A stretch of 9,271 bases of DNA from Acidimicrobiales bacterium (lineage in GTDB: Bacteria; Actinomycetota; Acidimicrobiia; Acidimicrobiales; Iamiaceae): contig JAGQSI010000058.1 of NCBI GenBank assembly GCA_020439605.1, forward strand, positions 1 to 9,271. The letters are read 5' to 3'. Below the pieces are notes generated by a model. It was not told the DNA's origin. It was given only the letters and a program-made list of their open reading frames with translations, and did not search any database. Position 1 is the first letter of the stretch, and every line of letters begins with the position of its first letter. Made by a program: the position numbers and the translations under genes. Shown here in pieces: positions 6,952 to 9,271 of the stretch.

Positions 6952-8697
6952 CTATGTGGAAGGGGGCAGTACCCGAAGCCCGAGGTCCGCGAGCTGCTGA
7001 GGCTCAACCGCTGTTGGCGCCGAGGTCATGGGATCTATCCCGGACTGAGGCTTGGGGAACGCAATCACCTCACGAATGTTTTCCTCGCCAGCCAAAATCG
7101 CCGTCAGGCGGTCAATCCCAAAGGCGAATCCGCCATGGGGCGGGGCACCAAAGCGAAACGGGGTGAGAAAGAACCCGAAGCGTCGATCTGCTTCTTCCTC
7201 AGAGATTCCCAACAGCCTGAAGATTCGAGCCTGCAGTACTGGTTCGTGGATACGAATAGAACCTGAGCCCAGCTCCCAACCATTGAGCACAAGGTCATAG
7301 GCGAGAGAACGAACCGACATCGGGTCGGTCTCCAGGTTGTCTATGTCTTCGGGATGTGGATGGGTGAAGGGATGGTGGCCGGGCCTGGGATTGCCCGCAT
7401 CGTCCTTCCCAACGAACATCGGGAAATCAACAACCCACACATAACGGTACGGACCCTCATGAACCGGAGGTCTCCCAAGGTCATTACGCAAGGTGCCCAG
7501 CACCTCACAGGTTTGCAGCCACTCGTCGGCCACGATCAACAAGAGATCGCCCGCTTCGGCATCAAACGCTGAAATGATCTCAGGGACCTCTCGCTCTGAG
7601 AGGAACTTTGCCACCGGCGAGGTGAACGATTCCCCTCCTTCATCCACCTTCAGCCAAACCAGTCCCTTGGCTCCAAGGGACTTGGCCCTATCGGTAAGGC
7701 CATCAAGCTTGTTACGCCCGTAGTCGCCTGCCGCTCCTTGCACCTTGATGCCCTTGATACAAGGTGCCTTGAAAGCATTGAATCCGGTCTCGGTGAAGAT
7801 CGGGGTCAGCTCAACAAGTTCCATGCCAAAGCGCAGGTCCGGCTTGTCGATACCGAACCTATCCATTGCATCGTGCCAGGTGATCTGTTGGATCTCGGGA
7901 GGGCGTTCGCCTGTAACCACTTCGGCTGCGGCCATGACTGCTTCGGAGATGAACGCAAGCACATCGTCTTGGGTTACAAAGCTGGCCTCGGTATCGAGCT
8001 GCATGAACTCGTATTGACGGTCTGCTCTCAGGTCCTCGTCCCGAAGACAGCGAGCGATCTGGAAATACCTGTCTGTACCGCCCACCATCAACAACTGCTT
8101 GTAGAGCTGTGGGCTCTGCGGAAGGGCATAGAACTCACCGGGGCGTTGGCGGCTCGGCACCAGGAATTCCCGTGCGCCCTCCGGTGTAGAAGGCATGAGC
8201 ATTGGGGTCTCGACCTCTATGAAACCCTGGTCCTCCATCGCCCGACGAATTGCCGAGTTGACCTTGGCGCGCACCCGCAAGTTGCGCTGCATGCGCTCGC
8301 GTCGCAGATCGAGATAGCGGTATCGCAGACGAACCAACTCATCTACGTCGTCTGCACGTGAATCGATCGGGAATGGTGGCGGCTCCGCAGAGGAAAGCAC
8401 CTCAACAGTGCAGTCCTGCAGTTCCACGTCGCCGGTTGGCAATTTGTCATTCACGGTGCCATCGGGACGCTGAGCCACAGTACCGGTGATACGTAGAACA
8501 AATTCCGAACGAACATCGGTGTCGTCGTGAACCACACATTGAACCACGCCAGTGTGATCGCGCAGATCGACGAACGCGAGATGCTCACCGTGTTCGCGAC
8601 GCTTGGCAACCCAACCAGCCACTGAGACAACGTCGCCAATATTGGCTGCCCGAAGTTCCCCGCAATAGTGGGTTCGCAGTCCTGCAGCCTTGGTCAT
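6952..8697 (-). CDS. aspS: Aspartyl-tRNA synthetase (bacterial type, probably nondiscriminating)
   Basis: Class II enzyme charging tRNA(Asp); 581 residues, full length for the bacterial form. Domains: OB-fold anticodon-binding domain (about 1-105) with RTHYCGELR and [20 protein letters not shown]; catalytic core from about 125, with RYRYLDLRR, flipping loop [12 protein letters not shown] (193-204), motif 2 [13 protein letters not shown] (216-228); the bacterial GAD insertion domain (about 290-405); then [28 protein letters not shown], and motif 3 GIDRL (527-531). H36 replaces the Leu of the discriminating E. coli enzyme (Leu30), and G80 sits in RPDGTVN; both are typical of AspRS that also charges tRNA(Asn). 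Motif 2 has QYEFMQ where many homologues have QPEFTQ. ATG 8697 overlaps the hisS stop and has GAGG seven bases upstream. Confidence 0.98.
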   Translation of the reverse strand: MTKAAGLRTHYCGELRAANIGDVVSVAGWVAKRREHGEHLAFVDLRDHTGVVQCVVHDDTDVRSEFVLRITGTVAQRPDGTVNDKLPTGDVELQDCTVEVLSSAEPPPFPIDSRADDVDELVRLRYRYLDLRRERMQRNLRVRAKVNSAIRRAMEDQGFIEVETPMLMPSTPEGAREFLVPSRQRPGEFYALPQSPQLYKQLLMVGGTDRYFQIARCLRDEDLRADRQYEFMQLDTEASFVTQDDVLAFISEAVMAAAEVVTGERPPEIQQITWHDAMDRFGIDKPDLRFGMELVELTPIFTETGFNAFKAPCIKGIKVQGAAGDYGRNKLDGLTDRAKSLGAKGLVWLKVDEGGESFTSPVAKFLSEREVPEIISAFDAEAGDLLLIVADEWLQTCEVLGTLRNDLGRPPVHEGPYRYVWVVDFPMFVGKDDAGNPRPGHHPFTHPHPEDIDNLETDPMSVRSLAYDLVLNGWELGSGSIRIHEPVLQARIFRLLGISEEEADRRFGFFLTPFRFGAPPHGGFAFGIDRLTAILAGEENIREVIAFPKPQSGIDPMTSAPTAVEPQQLADLGLRVLPPST

Positions 8698-9271
8698 TCG
8701 TTGTCCTCGATAATGGATTCGTTGTTGGTTGATGAACTGAGTGCTTCTTGAATTCTCTTGACCAGTTGCGCACGCTCAACCATGGACTGGTTGTGGCCGA
8801 AGCCTGCCCGAAGGGGTCGAAGCGTTGCCGAACCGGCTGCAAATTCTTCCTCGCCAATAATGACAGCTAGTGCTGCACCAGAGCGGTCTGCAGCCTTCAT
8901 TTGTGCTCGCATGCTCTTGGAGTCGAAGCCACGATCGCAACGGATGCCGGCGCCACGAAGCTCTGCTGTGATTGCCCGGGCCTGCCCACCTCCAGAGACG
9001 TCCACCACATAGACATCTATCCGGCTAGGTGATTGGGCGAAAACTCCCTCAGCGTCGCAGGCAATAAGCAGGCGTTCTATGCCTGAACCGAACCCGATGC
9101 CGGGTGTAGGTGCTCCGCCGAGCTCTTCCACAAGGCCGTCATAGCGACCACCGCCAAGGATGGTGGACTGTGCGTTGTCCACCAAGGTTGGGACGAACTC
9201 AAAGGTGGTGTGGGTGTAGTAGTCGAAGCCTCTGACCAAGCGTGGAGCGAACACAAAGGGAATCTGGGCGG
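8694..9271 (-). CDS. hisS: Histidyl-tRNA synthetase (HisRS), C-terminal part; 5' end outside window
   Basis: Class II enzyme charging tRNA(His). Only the last 191 residues are present (family about 420); the reading frame runs off the high-coordinate edge, so the GTG at 9254 is an internal Val and not a start. Visible: the histidine-binding motif [15 protein letters not shown], the [14 protein letters not shown] segment, motif 3 [14 protein letters not shown], then the C-terminal anticodon-binding domain (from about visible residue 85) with [39 protein letters not shown]. The usual GEQ-type turn near the end is replaced by a slightly longer GFGHNQSMV stretch, and the protein ends in a polar acidic tail ([14 protein letters not shown]). 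The stop overlaps aspS (ATGA), so hisS-aspS form a translationally coupled pair, as in many bacteria. Confidence 0.96.
   Translation of the reverse strand, partial: AQIPFVFAPRLVRGFDYYTHTTFEFVPTLVDNAQSTILGGGRYDGLVEELGGAPTPGIGFGSGIERLLIACDAEGVFAQSPSRIDVYVVDVSGGGQARAITAELRGAGIRCDRGFDSKSMRAQMKAADRSGAALAVIIGEEEFAAGSATLRPLRAGFGHNQSMVERAQLVKRIQEALSSSTNNESIIEDNE

Noticed and set aside
7738..8361. Plus-strand open frame of 207 codons opposite aspS
   Set aside because: Shadow of the conserved AspRS catalytic region; no domain, no sensible ribosome binding site, wrong strand for the neighbourhood.
9252..9254. GTG as the start of a short HisRS-like protein
   Set aside because: The same frame continues unbroken to the window edge with HisRS-like sequence, so this is an internal Val of a cut-off gene, not a truncated paralogue.

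Overview
The window is one strand-biased stretch of a bacterial chromosome: ten protein genes, all on the minus strand, packed with almost no intergenic space. Read in the direction of transcription (high to low coordinates) the order is hisS (3' part), aspS, a DUF4234-like membrane protein, a DUF1003 membrane protein, rarA, a DUF948-like membrane protein, a DUF6167-like membrane protein, alaS, ruvX and mltG (5' part). The core order rarA - small membrane genes - alaS - ruvX - mltG, with hisS and aspS upstream, is the arrangement known from Actinobacteria (Mycobacterium tuberculosis keeps alaS-ruvX-mltG-aroE in the same order). The moderate G+C by eye, frequent GTG starts and the actinobacterial DUF948/DUF6167 pair suggest a lower-GC actinobacterium, perhaps class Acidimicrobiia. 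The class assignment is inference.

Layout. 9271-6952: hisS and aspS, overlapping by ATGA. 6951-6862: a 90-bp gap with a short direct repeat. 6861-5923: two small membrane proteins (DUF4234-like with three helices, DUF1003 with two helices and a charged tail), separated by 45 bp that carry an inverted repeat over the second start codon. 5926-3949: rarA, DUF948-like and DUF6167-like, joined by overlaps or a 2-nt gap. 3948-3855: a 94-bp gap holding a weak promoter candidate and the alaS ribosome binding site. 3854-1: alaS, ruvX and mltG, joined by a 6-nt gap and an 8-nt overlap. No gene-free stretch exceeds 100 bases.

Function. The genes cover three core jobs: charging tRNA (HisRS, AspRS, AlaRS), genome maintenance (RarA at stalled forks, RuvX/YqgF as a Holliday-junction-resolvase-fold nuclease tied to rRNA processing) and cell-wall synthesis (MltG, which sets glycan strand length). 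Four uncharacterised small membrane proteins lie among them. AspRS carries residues typical of the nondiscriminating form, which suggests indirect Asn-tRNA synthesis.

I see no mobile element, CRISPR array, phage gene, RNA gene, toxin or defence module. This is an ordinary conserved housekeeping region; the findings are modest, and I do not claim a new system.
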